DNA from: Raffaelea ambrosiae
Lineage: Eukaryota > Ascomycota > Sordariomycetes > Ophiostomatales > Ophiostomataceae
Assembly: GCA_002778195.1 (NCBI GenBank)
Contig: PCDI01000016.1
Location: forward strand, 1 to 31,126
Reading direction: 5' to 3'
Length of the DNA: 31,126 bases
In this document: in pieces, positions 10,880 to 21,742 of the stretch
Position numbering within the stretch: the first letter of the stretch is position 1
How the letters are laid out: every line of letters starts with the position of its first letter
The notes under the pieces: generated by a model
What the model saw: the letters and a program-made list of their open reading frames with translations, nothing else
What the model was told of the DNA's origin: nothing
The model's database searches: none
Translations under genes and position numbers: made by a program

Positions 10880-11983
10880 GGCGTGTGTGTGCGCGCGCGT
10901 TGTGTGATCGTCGATCTTGCAAAGGTGTGTCTTAGTGACAGGTAACGGTGGGAGGAAACAGTTGCGTAAGATGTGTGTCTTGAAGCGAAACAGTCAACAA
11001 ATGGAAACAGTGTTTGGGTTGAGAACAATTGTCTGAGTTCAGCAATCGACGAATTGTTGCGGTTTTCACAAGTTTCCAAGTGCAACAACACAATCGTATT
11101 TGCAGCAGTGCATCCAAGCTGTCTGCACGATGCAAAGTGCGTGCAGCTCACATTATGTATGCGTGGGGGCAATAGAGCTGTCCCGGAATGCAACGAGGTG
11201 TACCGAAGTCGGCCGGATGGCCAATGAACAGCTGGTCCCTGGGGCACAGAGCTTATCGGAGCATACGCGAGGGCACCAGCCGTCTGGAACGGAGCATGCT
11301 GTCAGAGAAGATGAGAATTGCTAAAGAAAGATACCCAAAGAGCGAGAGGCGGAGAGGGGCGGGCATTGTGTTTCCAGGCCCCCGTTTATTCCCTCTTCGC
11401 CGTGTAAGCGGCCCTCGAATTGGGTAGTTGAGCGGGAGTGGATCCCGACGCAAGCCCGGAACGGGGACCGCTGACACCCTGCCGACCCCTGTCAGCCTGG
11501 ACAACCTGTACAAGTAGATACGGTCCAAGTAAACCGATTGCGCCATCTACGCGAACAATTGCTGATGCAGAATGGCATCCGCAGGTGGTGTGCGTCTGTG
11601 TGTCTGTGACCGACACCGCTATCGCCATTGCTGGGGAGCAGGGAAATGGGGTGGGTGGAAACATGACGGGACAGAGGGGAGGAGTAGCAAGAAAATAAAA
11701 GAAAAAAACCCCGTGATGACCACAATGCCGTCCCTAATATCAGATGGTCCAGGCCGTTTGAATTTACTTGCTCTTCACTTTCTCTTTTGTCTCTTCTGCA
11801 CACAACCAGAGCCTCGGGACCAGTCACATACTTTCTTGTTTGATTTTTGATTTTTTTTTGATTCAAAATAAAAGCTGTTCTCGCTCCCTTTCCTTTCCCA
11901 CGTGGCACCATAGCCTGGGGAACCCCCCAATCTTGACTCACAGCCAACTTTTCTCAGGCAGACAATACTGAGACAATCAAGCT
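10880..11983. promoter_or_regulatory. Divergent intergenic region between FAD monooxygenase and MFS transporter
   Basis: This 1.1-kb region separates the start codons of two outward-reading genes and must contain both promoters. On the transporter side there is an AT-rich ATAAAAG-like element near 11868, then a C/T-rich stretch and a CACGTG box at 11899-11904, about 80 nt before the ATG. On the monooxygenase side the leader is G/T-rich on the plus strand, including a GTGTGTGTGCGCGCGC run next to the start. No coding region is credible. Confidence 0.6.
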
Positions 11984-14086
11984 ATGGCGACCAACGACGA
12001 CAACATCTCAGAGACGGCCTCGCGCCTCAGTGCCGGTAAGGAGACGCCCGCGGTCATGGCGATCCCCGTTGGTGGACGCGATGCCCATGCCGAGCCGGGC
12101 TTGGACCGCGCCGCCTTCCTGGCCACCTTCTCCGCCGACGAAGAGCGCAAGATCATGCGCAAAGTCGACTACCGGCTGCTCATCATTGCCGGCGTGATCT
12201 ACATGGTGAAGCAAATCGATGTCAACAATGTACGCACAAGACAAAATCGACTGTGAAGTGAGGAATGGAAAGAAAGCTTGTCTTTCAGAACAACAGAGCT
12301 GATTGTTCTCGACACAGGCATCGTCCGTGAAAGTTCTCTCGCCGGGCGAGCCGACCAACATTCTGGTCCAGCTCAATATGACCTCGGACCAGTACAACTG
12401 GGTTCAGTCTCTGTACTATGTACGTTGATCGCACCCTTTTTTCCCAGACCGAGAAGTTTGAACCCACCCCTATTTCATATTCTGATTCTGTTTTTTTTTT
12501 TTGTTCTTTTTTTTTTTATTCCAGATCTCGTACATCATCTTTGAACTGCCGAGCAACCTGCTGCTCAAGCGCATGGGCCCGCGCCATTTCCAGACTCGCA
12601 TCATGTTCACATGGGGCCTGATCCTCGCCTGCCACGCCGCCTGCACCAGCGGCGCCGGCCTGCTGGCCGCACGCTTTTTCCTCGGCATGGCCGAGGCGGG
12701 CCTGTTCCCGTCGCTCATGACCCAGTTCGCCAGCTGGTACCGCACCGACGAAATGGCCAAGCCCGTCATGTGGCTGTTTGGCATTTTCACGCTGGCCAAC
12801 ATTGTCGGCTCGCTGTTGGTGTACGGCCTGGCCTTCCTGGACGGCCACCGCGGCATCAGCTCGTGGCAGTGGGTGTTTTTGATCCAGGGCGTCTGCACCA
12901 TTGCCTTTGCGGGCCTCGTCTACGCCCTGTTTCCCGACTACCCGCGGTCCCAGCGCTCCGCGACCTGGCTCACGCCCCGGGAGCAGGACTTTCTCGAGCA
13001 CCGCCTGGCGGCCAACGCGCCCCTGACGACGGACCCCAGCTTCTCGGCGCAGGAGTCGCGCAACACGCTCAAGGACCCGCGCCTCTGGGCCTTTATGGTC
13101 ACCCAGGTGCTGATGAACACGGGCAACTTTGGCCTGACCTGGTTCTTGGTATGTTTTCTTCCCTTTCTCGGTGGCAGTTACCTTTGGAGAACAAAGCTCT
13201 GGCTGACTTTTTTTTTTTTTTTTTTTTTGTAGCCGACAATCATCACCAACCTGGGCTTTGTCAAGCCACCAAGAAACATTCTGCTCCTCATCGTGCGTCC
13301 ATTGCTTCCCCATTTCAAAGTTGCGACACTCTACATAGATGGCAAGCCGCTAACGACTCGTGGCTACCCCGATCACAGCCCCCCGCTGCGGCCACTATCA
13401 TGGGTATGATAGCGGCCTTCTTTGTCCTGAAACGGGCCTGGGTGCCGAGACCACTCATTGCTCTGACCGGTATGTCTTCACTTGGTCTTGGCTGTTTTCT
13501 GCACGCACCATTCCATCATTCGCTCTGTTTGATAACAGTGGATGCGCGTCTAACGCTTTTGTTTTTGCAATCCCTCCACAGTTGTTGCCGTCGAGGTGGG
13601 GGTCTTTGCCATTTTCATTGCCACGCGTGCCCGTGGCGCGATCTATGCCGCCGGCGTGCTGGGCACGATGACGTCCAACATGTTTGCCATTCCTTTCTGG
13701 TCTTGTCAGTGTTCTTCTCTTCTCTATCCCCCTCCACTTCGCCATATCCTAACCCAACTCCAGGGCGCTCGTCCAGTCTCAAGGGAACGACAGGGACAGC
13801 TCTCGCCTACGGTCTGCAGAGTGGGATCGGCCAGTTGGGCGGTGTGATTGGCCCGCAGATCTTCTTGTCCAAGTACAAGGCCGATGGGTACAAGGTGCCC
13901 TACTCGGTGTGCACGGCATGCATTGCCGGTGGCTTTTTCGGATGTCTGCTCTGCTGGTTCCTGACCTGGAACCTCGAGAAGGAGGTCATGCGTGTGCGCC
14001 GCGAAAAGAACCGGGCACACAAGCAGGGCAAGCTGTTCACAGGCGACGATGTCCGCTATGACTCGGACAGGTGGATCAACGGCTAA
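11984..14086 (+). CDS. Major facilitator transporter, Dal5/anion:cation symporter family
   Basis: Seven exons (11984..12229, 12318..12419, 12525..13148, 13233..13292, 13379..13469, 13582..13704, 13764..14086) give 522 aa. Every junction closes in frame; introns are 59-112 nt and two end in long T-runs before the acceptor. The protein has a hydrophilic N-terminus of about 55 aa, then about 12 predicted membrane segments, a central loop near residues 265-300 and a basic C-tail. Family features include YIIFELPSNLLLKRMGP, the RFFLGMAEAGLFPS stretch and PFWSWRSSSLKGTTGTA. Dal5-type ACS permeases (allantoate, nicotinate, tartrate, vitamin H and relatives) are proton symporters for organic anions at the plasma membrane. 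The substrate is unknown; with a hydroxylase on one side and a Baeyer-Villiger enzyme on the other, an aromatic or carboxylic acid is a reasonable guess. Confidence 0.9.
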
Positions 14087-14371
14087 AGGAAGCGAACGGG
14101 AAGCAAAGGGGCGAACAAGCCATCGTGCTGCCATCGCTGTAAACGCATCCTCCTAAACTTGCCCAAAAATAAATCCAAACCTAGATGGCCGAGGTCCACA
14201 TCCGCTTCTTCCGTAAACCAGAAAACAGTAGTGCCGGGGGATGGTTGTGGCGGCGATTGTGTGGAGAATGTGAAGGGAAGTTTGCGTGTAAGACGCCGAC
14301 GGAGACTGGGGATTATGATGCAATCCCCGGAAACCCTCCCTTCGACCCGCTCCCAGAATATTTAAGATCGG

Positions 14372-14439
14372 CATACTCGTAGACGCCGAGTGGCTCGTAT
14401 CGTCCCATACTCGTAGACGCCGAGTGGTTCGTATCGTCC
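14372..14439. repeat. 34-bp tandem duplication
   Basis: Two adjacent 34-bp copies start at 14372 and 14406 and differ at a single base (C/T at unit position 23). Each starts with catactcgtagacgccgag and ends with tcgtatcgtcc. Each copy contains the octamer TACTCGTA that recurs across the window. A CACGTG overlaps the downstream boundary at 14438-14443. Confidence 0.9.
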
Positions 14440-15543
14440 ACGTGACTTCTGCCACAAGGGTTGCAAGCAGGCCCTTGCTGCCATACACCCTCTTTGTGCA
14501 GGCTTATCTACAAAACTATGGAGAACACTATACTCTATGATGAATGACAGTCTTGTCCCATGACCAGACAACGTTGTTAGAGGGGTGCTCTGCAGGGCAT
14601 AAGGCACCCTTGTCTATCTGTTCGGACATAGCATCCGACAAAGAGAATGGGCCGTCTAGAGAGTACTAGCTGCTGGGAACCGGAGTTTGAAGCAAAGAAG
14701 ATGGCTGCTTTCCCTCGTGGTAACAGGGAACACCAGACCAGAGACGGGGCTTGCTGCAAGTGCCTGCGTTCGTCATTGCAAGATAAGATGTCGTGATGAA
14801 CCTCTCCACGTTAATTTGCCCCATGTGGCACAACTATGGTGTAGTGTTCTTCACTACCAGAACCAAGTCCTCGCTTATGTCCCACAGACACTGTTAGCTC
14901 AAAGGTGTATTCACCGGCTGGCAATATGCCTATCATCGAGTTGCATGTTATTTGCCCTGAAGGAAGGGTCCAGATTCAACAACGGCGGACCTTGCCGTCA
15001 CTAAAGAACTTGTAACAATACGCCAACCAGCGCTTATGGCGCAATCGTATATCAAAATGTTGTGATAAGAAAATGCATACCTTCTCGGGGTGACTGAATT
15101 GACGCAGGCCATGTCGGTATTCCTTTCCGACAGTCACCGGCTGCTTGATGCTTCTCCCGAAAGGGAAACGCAGCGGATATCTGCCGTTTATGTGTCCTTG
15201 CCTCGCTGTTTTGTTTTGCTTCTTTTGCCTGTTGCTGACAGCCGAGACCGCCGATGTCGTTGATGATGAAATACAAAGAGCCCGATCCAGCTCTTTGGTT
15301 ATCATTGATCGTATGTTTCATCCGTAACAGCCCGCGTGCTTCTCTGTTTCAAATTGGTGGTCTTCTCATGGCCCGTATGTCGAAATCAAACTATTTCTCC
15401 AGGTGCTGTTGTGTAGAGGACTAACAGCCTGCCAATGCTGCGGGTCCGCCTGACCACATGCGTAGCTGTATTCGATAAGAGCCTAGAGAACCACATTCAT
15501 AGCTTGGCTAGGCTCTTTAAGACACCTACTTTGCTATCGTAGT

Positions 15544-15577
15544 GTAGCTTTCTTCCCACACATGTGGGAACTGCTAC
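15544..15577. promoter_or_regulatory. Two-tier palindrome, possible regulator-binding site
   Basis: The inner arms TTCCCACA (15553-15560) and TGTGGGAA (15563-15570) are perfect inverted repeats around a 2-bp centre. The outer arms GTAGC (15544-15548) and GCTAC (15573-15577) are also perfectly complementary, with 4-bp and 2-bp gaps to the inner arms. It sits about 155-185 nt upstream of the Baeyer-Villiger start codon, where an activator or repressor site would be expected. Function is inferred from symmetry and position. Confidence 0.5.
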
Positions 15578-15729
15578 TTGTCGTAGACACCCACAGCCTT
15601 TCTTCAGCTACTGCTTCCTTGCCCAACTGACCGCATCTATACCCTGTCCGTACATTGGCATAGCAAACACCTGCGTCTTATCGACTGTAGCAGCTCCCAA
15701 GCTATATACGTCATTGCATCACCTTTGCC

Positions 15730-17814
15730 ATGGGTGGATTATCAACAGGAACATCTGCTGTTGCCACACAAGATGCCATTCCATATCAGAGCCCAACTGC
15801 CATAGCTGCTTCTGCCGTGCCAGAATCAGGCAAGATTAATGGTACCAACGGCAAGGAGGAAGTCAATGGGGCAGGTCCATCCAATTTAGGGCCCTCCCTG
15901 GAAAACCAAGACACGCCAGCTCCCATCGTCCACGGCAAGACCGTGCACCCATATCCAACAACGAGCTTTCAAATAGAAGATCATCCCGTGGATCAAAGAC
16001 GTAGCTTGAGGGTAAGGAAAACAGCTCAATGAGCCACGTGTCTGGTGTGGCCAAGCTAACTTCTGCCTTCCCTGGTAGGTTGCCGTAATTGGTGGAGGAT
16101 TGGCTGGCATCACGGCGGGCATCCTCCTACCGGCCAAGGTGCCAGAGATCAAGCTCACCATATTCGAGAAGAACAACGATCTTGTAAGTCGGTTGAACCC
16201 AGGGGCGTGTTACAAGGCAAATTCTGACAGGGTTGGCCGGCCATGTAGGGAGGCGTCTGGCTGGAAAATGTATACCCGGGCGTTCGATGCGATGTGCCAG
16301 CCCACGTGTACCAGAGCAGCATCGAGCCCAACACGCAGTGGACCGAACAGTTTGCCAGCGGCCCCGAAATCCTCAAGTACTGGCAAGACGTGGCGAGGAA
16401 ACGCGGCGTCTACGACTATGTTCGACTGAGCACGGAGATCACCGAGGCCCGATGGAGCGACGACGACAATGTCTGGAAGCTGTTTGTGAAAGAAGTCGGC
16501 CAAGACAAGAACTCCGATGAGACGGAAACAACGCCGCGCGAAGAGGAGTTTGACGTCGTCATCACGGCCATTGGCCGGTACAACGACTGGCGCCTGCCGA
16601 ACTACCCGGGCGTCAGCGAGTACGAGGGCACCCTGCTGCACACCTCCCACTGGGACGCCTCGTTTGACCCGGCCGGCAAGACCGTCGCCGTCATTGGCAA
16701 CGGGGCCAGCGGCGTCCAGGTCGTGCCCAACCTCCAGCCGCTCGTCAAGCATCTCGACCACTACGCCCGCAACCGCACCTGGGTCGCCGGTGCCTACTCG
16801 GGCGACAACGAGCGCACCCTCGGGCCCCAGTACATCCCCCAGGAGCTCCGCGCCTCGTTCAAGGACGCGGACGTGTATCTGGCCTGGCGCAAGGACCTCG
16901 AGGCCCAGTACTGGCGCCGCTTCGAAGCCCTCTTCCGCGATCGGCCGGCCAACGACGCCGCGCGCCAGCAGTACCAGGCCATCATGGCCAAGCGGGTGGC
17001 CAAGAAGCCCGCGCTGCTCGATGAGCTGATCCCGTCCTTTGCGCCGCACTGCCGCCGCTTGACGCCCGCACCGGGCTACCTCGAGGCCCTGTGCGAGGAC
17101 AATGTCGACTACGTCACCACGCCCATCCGCCGCTTCACCCGCACCGGCATCGAGACCGCCGACGGCCGGCAGCGCGACGTCGACGCCATCGTCTGTGCCA
17201 CGGGCGCCAACGTGGACGCCGCGCCGCCGTTCTCCATAGTCGCGCGCGGCGTGGACCTGCAACAGGCCTGGCGTCCCGGCGGGGTGTTTGGCTGGCCCTA
17301 CACGTACCTGGGCGTCGGCACGCCGGGGTTCCCCAACCTCTTCTTCCTGGCCGGGCCGCACGCGTCGGGGCCGTCGGGCACCGTCCCGAGCGTGGCGGAG
17401 AACTATGTCACGTACCTGGCCAAGATCCTGCGCAAGATGGCGAGCCAGGGCATCCAGACGATCACGCCCACCAAGCAGGCGGCCGACGACTTTGTGGCCT
17501 ACGCCGACGCGTTCTTCCCGCGCACCTACCTGACCGACGTGTGCAGCGCGTGGACCAACGGCGGCCAGCCCGGCGGGCGGATCAACGCCCTGTGGCCGGG
17601 GAGCGCGTCGCACGAGCGGTACGTGCGGTTTGACCCGCGCTGGGAGGACTTTGCTTTCACGTATGTGAGCCGGACGGGGAACCGGTTCGCGTGGCTGGGC
17701 AACGGATGGACCGCCAAAGAGCAGGCCGAGTCGACGGATCTCACATGGTATCTGCGGAAGCCCGAGGACGTGGACCTGCGGAGCTGGTACGAGAACTGGT
17801 ACGAGATATGGTAG
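15730..17814 (+). CDS. Baeyer-Villiger-type flavin monooxygenase
   Basis: Three exons (15730..16011, 16079..16183, 16249..17814) with introns of 67 and 65 nt give 650 aa. After a poorly conserved extension of about 94 residues comes the FAD Rossmann motif GGGLAG (99-104). The Baeyer-Villiger signature GGxWxxxxYPGxxxD follows at 130-144, and the classical fingerprint is present as YxGxxxHxxxWD at 254-265 (Tyr in place of the usual Phe). The NADPH Rossmann motif GNGASG is at 279-284 and ATG is at about 451-453. Such enzymes insert oxygen beside a ketone to make esters or lactones with NADPH and O2; some oxidise sulfides. The N-extension is usual in fungal members. It has no signal peptide. The palindrome at 15544-15577 may regulate it. 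Substrate unknown; the neighbouring hydroxylase and transporter suggest a joint degradative or tailoring route. Confidence 0.92.
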
Positions 17815-18173
17815 AGGGGTGTGTGTGCGAAGGAACTCTCGATTCATGAACACAAAAACGGCATTGGATATTGTTTTTTCATACATGAGAACATCTACCA
17901 CAGAATCTAAGCAGAAGAGAAAAAAAAAACCCATCATATGTATATGTCCCCCAAAATACGATCGAACGCAGAAGCAACCAAGCGCGACGAGGCATCGGTA
18001 TCCGTTGGTGCCGGTTTGTGCGATCTTCGTGCCAGGCAAAGCATGAGTGGAACATCCCGTGCTGGTCTTCCCTACTCATCTATTCGCAAACGAACCAACT
18101 CACGCCCCATGGTAAACAGAAAACAAAGTCAGTACATGTATCGGGAACGTGGAGCCAAAAGCGCTTCCCAGGC
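17815..18173. other. Convergent 3' intergenic region
   Basis: A spacer of 359 bp between the stops of the Baeyer-Villiger gene (+) and the MARVEL-like gene (-). It is AT-rich with an A9 run at about 17920. Nothing coding is seen; it presumably holds the two 3' UTRs. Confidence 0.65.
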
Positions 18174-19302
18174 TTATTGCTGGTAGTATTGCTGCGGCGG
18201 CTGCTGCTGCTGCTGCGGCGGCTGGCCCTGGGGATAATACGCCTCAGGAGCCTGCTGGCCCGCCTGCTGTGGGTAGCCGTACGAGGGCGGCTGCGGCTGG
18301 ACAGGGGCCTGGCCTGTGTGCAGCTCAGGCACGCTCGGCGTGTAGCTCTGCGGCACGGGCGTCTGCGTCTGTGGGGGGTAGGCGTAGGGCGACGACTCGG
18401 TCTTGGCCGAGGCCGGTGTGGCGGCGTAGGCGCCCTCGTAGGGGGTCGGCTGGTATGGGAAGGCCGCTGGAGCGCTGTAGACGGCGGCTTGTGGTGGTGC
18501 CGGCGTCGGGGCGCCTTGCAGGTTGAGCATCGGCTGTGCCTGGACACCCGACTCGGCGGCGCTGCCATCGACACCAGACTTGCGGCTCTGGTGGTGGAGG
18601 CGGACCTTGTGGGCCAGGACAGCAAACGAAGCAACAAAGAGGAGCCTAGAGGCAAGGGTGGTGTTAGTGGCGGGCGAAGCTTGAAGAGAGACGGCGAGAT
18701 GGGCCAAGCTGGCTTAGCTACATTTCCAGAGCCGACAGGCCGGCGATGGCGCTCATTTCGGCGCGGCCGATCGCCGACGACACAGCATAGCGCTTGGTGT
18801 AGCAGTGGCCCGAGTTGAATGTGTCGCCGTCGTCGTAGCACACGGCGTCGGTGGCGTATACAAAGGACGCGCGGAGCGCTGCGACGGCGCCCATGGAGGC
18901 GAGCCAGAAGATGATCATGAGCAGATCCAGCGAGAAGATGGCCCAGTAGTTGTAGCCCTTGCGGCAGCTGACGACTTTCTCGGCGAGGATGGCATAGAGG
19001 GCGATGCCGATCGTGAAGAAGCCCTAGGATGCAGCATTAGCGGACGCGGGAAACCAAACCAAAACGCGGCGGAAGAAAGGCAAAGTGACGAGAGTCCGTA
19101 CGCAGACGAGGGAAAAGGTGTACTGGGCCAGGACGAGGCCGTGCATCAGCAGGCCGGCCAGGATAATGACCAGGAAGGCAAAGAAGATTTGAAAGCCACG
19201 GGCGACAATGACAGCGACGTGCATGTGGAAGACGGGCGCCGAGCCAGGGACGCCGTTGTCGTCGATGGGCGCGGTGTAGGTAGTGGCTTCTGTCTTGGCC
19301 AT
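18174..19302 (-). CDS. MARVEL-like four-helix membrane protein with Pro/Gln-rich tail
   Basis: Three exons (19302..19102, 19023..18722, 18645..18174) give 324 aa. Intron 1 has donor GTACGG and branch GCTAATG; intron 2 has the weak donor GTAGCT, but its phase (AT|G) restores the fourth helix exactly. Hydrophobic segments lie at about 28-62, 68-87, 93-117 and 155-183, with a loop holding two cysteines (VCYDDGDTF...GHCY) between helices 3 and 4. This is the M-shaped topology of MARVEL-domain proteins, which act in vesicle trafficking and membrane organisation. The cytosolic tail (about 195-324) is rich in Pro, Gln, Tyr and Ala and ends in runs of QQ and YYQQ. In fungi many such proteins are uncharacterised; the domain call rests on topology and residue pattern rather than a signature motif. 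Confidence 0.85.
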
Positions 19303-20803
19303 TGTGTCTGTTTGCTGGCCGTCCTTGTGCGTGTATTTCCCGATGTTCTTGGTGAGTAGATATAGCGTTGGGCTGCCTGCTATGGCCGTCGTATACGAGT
19401 ATTGGGGAGGAGTGTCGATGAAAAGAAAGACAAAAGTGAAAGAACAGCACGAGGTGACAGGTGTTATTGGAAAGATCGAGGTCAAAAGAAGGAAGAGACT
19501 AGGAGTGGGGGACGACAGGAGCAGAGAAAGACAGAAGCCTAGCTGGGGAGAAAAAAAAGAAAAACAAAAAAAAAAAAAAAAAACTTGCGGCTCTGCTCTT
19601 GCGAGGAGAACTGGGCCACCTCGGAACTTATGAAAACAAGGAAAATATGGGTGGTCTCAGTTCCGCACCCCCTCCCCTTCTGCCAGTGAACGCCATTCCC
19701 CTTTTTATACTCTCTGGGCAGGGCTCTCTATCTTGGTTCTTTTTTCAACACAGGCAAGGCAGGAGCAGGCGGGACCGGTCTGGAATCACCCGTCCTTGCA
19801 AAGAATGTTGGCCATGGCCCGACACACAGCCAACCTCATTGGGCCAGCCATGCCCAGCCGTGGAGTCGGCGAGGCTGTTTTCCAGCAAGGTTCAGACACT
19901 TGGTGCCTTGCCCTCGCCTCGACCAGCGAGTCAGAACGTTGAACCATAAGCAGGTGGTCTGCCAGCAGGCGTCACTAGCACGGGCTGGGCTGGTCTTGGC
20001 CGGGACCTTTTCCTCTGCGTGGGAAGCGGAAGTGCGTGTCAGGCAGGGCTGCTCAACGTACAAGAAGTGGAGACTCGAGTGCGGCTGAGAATTGGCATAC
20101 AAATACAAAAGACCAGAACACAAGGAAAAAGAAATACAGATTGGTGTACGAGAGAATACTGTCCCGGTATTCAGCTCCTTGCTGTGGTGGCACTGCAGAA
20201 TACGACGCTACGGAAGAATCATCTCTGTATCAATTAATATTTGTATGTGAGGCAAGGCCTGTTTGCGAGTTGCTGCACAAGCATACGTCTGTAAGAGAAG
20301 CTTAAAAGAACCGCCGACTTGAAGCATATCTCCAGTCTCCACGATGGGGCAGTGCGGGTAGTTAACTAGCAGCTAAACCATGGTAGGTCTGGAAGAGCAT
20401 GCTAGGACAGATGCAGAGTGTCGAGCCATAATTTGGCAGGAATCACGGGCCGGCTCCACACTGAAACCAGCCTATAGGGGAGTTCCGGGAAGAAAAAAAC
20501 GGTATGTAGGCAAACTGGTCAGGTCTCTTCTGTGCTCCTGCGTCAATAACCTTTTCTTAGCGTATTGCGGCCTCTTTGTCGCTATTGGCTGCATTGTTTC
20601 ACCTCATTTCCGCGCCCAACAGATAGAGTTAAAACTGGTGTGGAGAAGCGGGCACTTCCTAATAAATGTTCTACTTTCTGCGCCACCCCCAGTGTCCGTG
20701 CCAAGACCACGCCTGCTTGATGCCAGAAAATGCAGAAAATGCAGATGAAAAGCTAGATAAGAAGAGGAAACAAAAAAAAAAAAACACAGCTCGCAACGTC
20801 GGC
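19303..20803. other. Intergenic region upstream of the MARVEL-like gene
   Basis: A 1.5-kb spacer between two minus-strand genes. The part next to the MARVEL-like gene carries a TATA box (19702-19709) and a long pyrimidine-rich leader (plus-strand A-run at about 19565-19583). The rest contains the DUF7136 gene's 3' flank with an A-run near 20772. No coding sequence was recognised. Confidence 0.6.
19702..19709 (-). promoter_or_regulatory. TATA box of the MARVEL-like gene
   Basis: TATAAAAA on the minus strand, about 400 nt upstream of the start codon and followed by a C/T-rich leader. Sequence and setting are close to canonical. The implied 5' UTR of over 300 nt is long but not unusual in filamentous fungi. 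Confidence 0.6.
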
Positions 20804-21742
20804 TTATAGCAGGACGGCCATGGCCAGCACGCCCCAAGCGACCGTAGACAGACTGCTGACGGACAGGGAAAACACGGAGAACGTCGCACACGTCGAAACC
20901 GAGCGGCCGGCGGCGCTCGTCGAGGAGGACGTGTTTGCATTCGGGCAGTAGGCCGGGTCCGGGTGGGCGACGGCGCAGGCCGTCGAGGTCACGGCGGCCA
21001 TGAGGCTGGCGGCGGCGGCGGCGTCGAGGGCGATGCCGCAGTTGGTGGCATTGGACGTGGGCTCGGGCGGGTTGGCCAAGATGGCGTCAAAGTCGACTTG
21101 GGGACAGGTCGGCTGGTCGCGGAACGTGGACGGGTCGGCGACGTCGAGCAGGCCGGTGACGTTGAACGTGCGCGCGTAGGGCACGTCCCGGCACGAGCGG
21201 CTGGCCGTGCCGGCGACGAGGTCGACCGCCGCGGTGCCGTTGCGCGTGGTGAACACGACGTGGCCCACGTCGTCGTGGAAGACGAGCGAGAGCGGCAGCG
21301 AGCCGTTTGTGGCGGCGGACGCCGGGTTCGCGTGGCAGATGGCGGCCCGCACGTGGTACTCGATGCGCCACTGGCCCTCCTGGCCCAGCTGGCTCTCGCC
21401 GGCCGCCCAGAAGAAGGGGTCGCGGCTGGTGAAGTTGGCCGTGGTGAGGAGGCCCTCCGAGGACCACGTGTCCAGGGACGACGGCGTCCGGCCCTCGGCC
21501 GCGGCGCTTGCCCACTCGGTCTCGTTGTACAGCGTGTACTGGAAGCTCGGCTGCAGGGGCCCGGCCAGCTGCGTGTCGTTCATGGAAAACACCACGGGGA
21601 ACACGCCGGTGGCCGGCGCATACGTCGTGTTGCGCGGGAAGAGCAGGTGGAACCCGACCGTCTGCGGGAAGGTCGCGTTGGCGGCGTGGCCGGCGACGGG
21701 CCACAACAGCAGCAGCGCCGTGCGCCAGACGCTTGCATGCAT
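20804..21742 (-). CDS. Secreted DUF7136-type protein, probably GPI-anchored
   Basis: Single exon, 312 aa, starting at the ATG at 21742. The frame runs on to 21757, but that codon is TTG. Residues 1-20 form a signal peptide (hydrophobic TALLLLWPVAGHAA). The mature protein begins ATFPQTVGFHLLFPRN followed by TYAP and FPVVFS, the pattern of the fungal DUF7136 family, whose function is not established. It has ten NxS/T glycosylation sequons and several cysteines. The C-terminus has a Ser/Thr-rich stretch (about 270-295) followed by a hydrophobic tail (STVAWGVLAMAVLL), consistent with a GPI signal. It is therefore likely a glycosylated cell-surface protein. Upstream, TATA-like CTATATTA (about 21896-21903) and AATAAAAGG (about 21962-21970) on the minus strand are candidate promoter elements. 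Confidence 0.85.
   Translation of the reverse strand: MHASVWRTALLLLWPVAGHAANATFPQTVGFHLLFPRNTTYAPATGVFPVVFSMNDTQLAGPLQPSFQYTLYNETEWASAAAEGRTPSSLDTWSSEGLLTTANFTSRDPFFWAAGESQLGQEGQWRIEYHVRAAICHANPASAATNGSLPLSLVFHDDVGHVVFTTRNGTAAVDLVAGTASRSCRDVPYARTFNVTGLLDVADPSTFRDQPTCPQVDFDAILANPPEPTSNATNCGIALDAAAAASLMAAVTSTACAVAHPDPAYCPNANTSSSTSAAGRSVSTCATFSVFSLSVSSLSTVAWGVLAMAVLL

Larger units (their letters stand above)
14087..15729. other. Intergenic region upstream of the Baeyer-Villiger gene
   Basis: A 1.6-kb spacer between two plus-strand genes. It contains the transporter 3' UTR, a 34-bp tandem duplication at 14372-14439 followed directly by a CACGTG, a two-tier palindrome at 15544-15577, and CTATATACG about 22 nt before the next start codon. 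Open frames (up to 111 aa) show no protein-like features. Confidence 0.6.

Noticed and set aside
12611..14086. 491-aa continuous frame through the transporter gene
   Set aside because: It reads across intron sequences and is out of frame for most of the transporter; only its last part (from 13764) is the true final exon.
15564..15839. 91-aa frame overlapping the start of the Baeyer-Villiger gene
   Set aside because: It does not begin with ATG, has no recognisable features and lies out of frame with the real gene.
16210..18039. 609-aa open frame on the minus strand
   Set aside because: It is the antisense shadow of the Baeyer-Villiger gene, kept open by GC-rich codon use. The plus strand carries clear flavin-enzyme motifs; the minus-strand translation has none.
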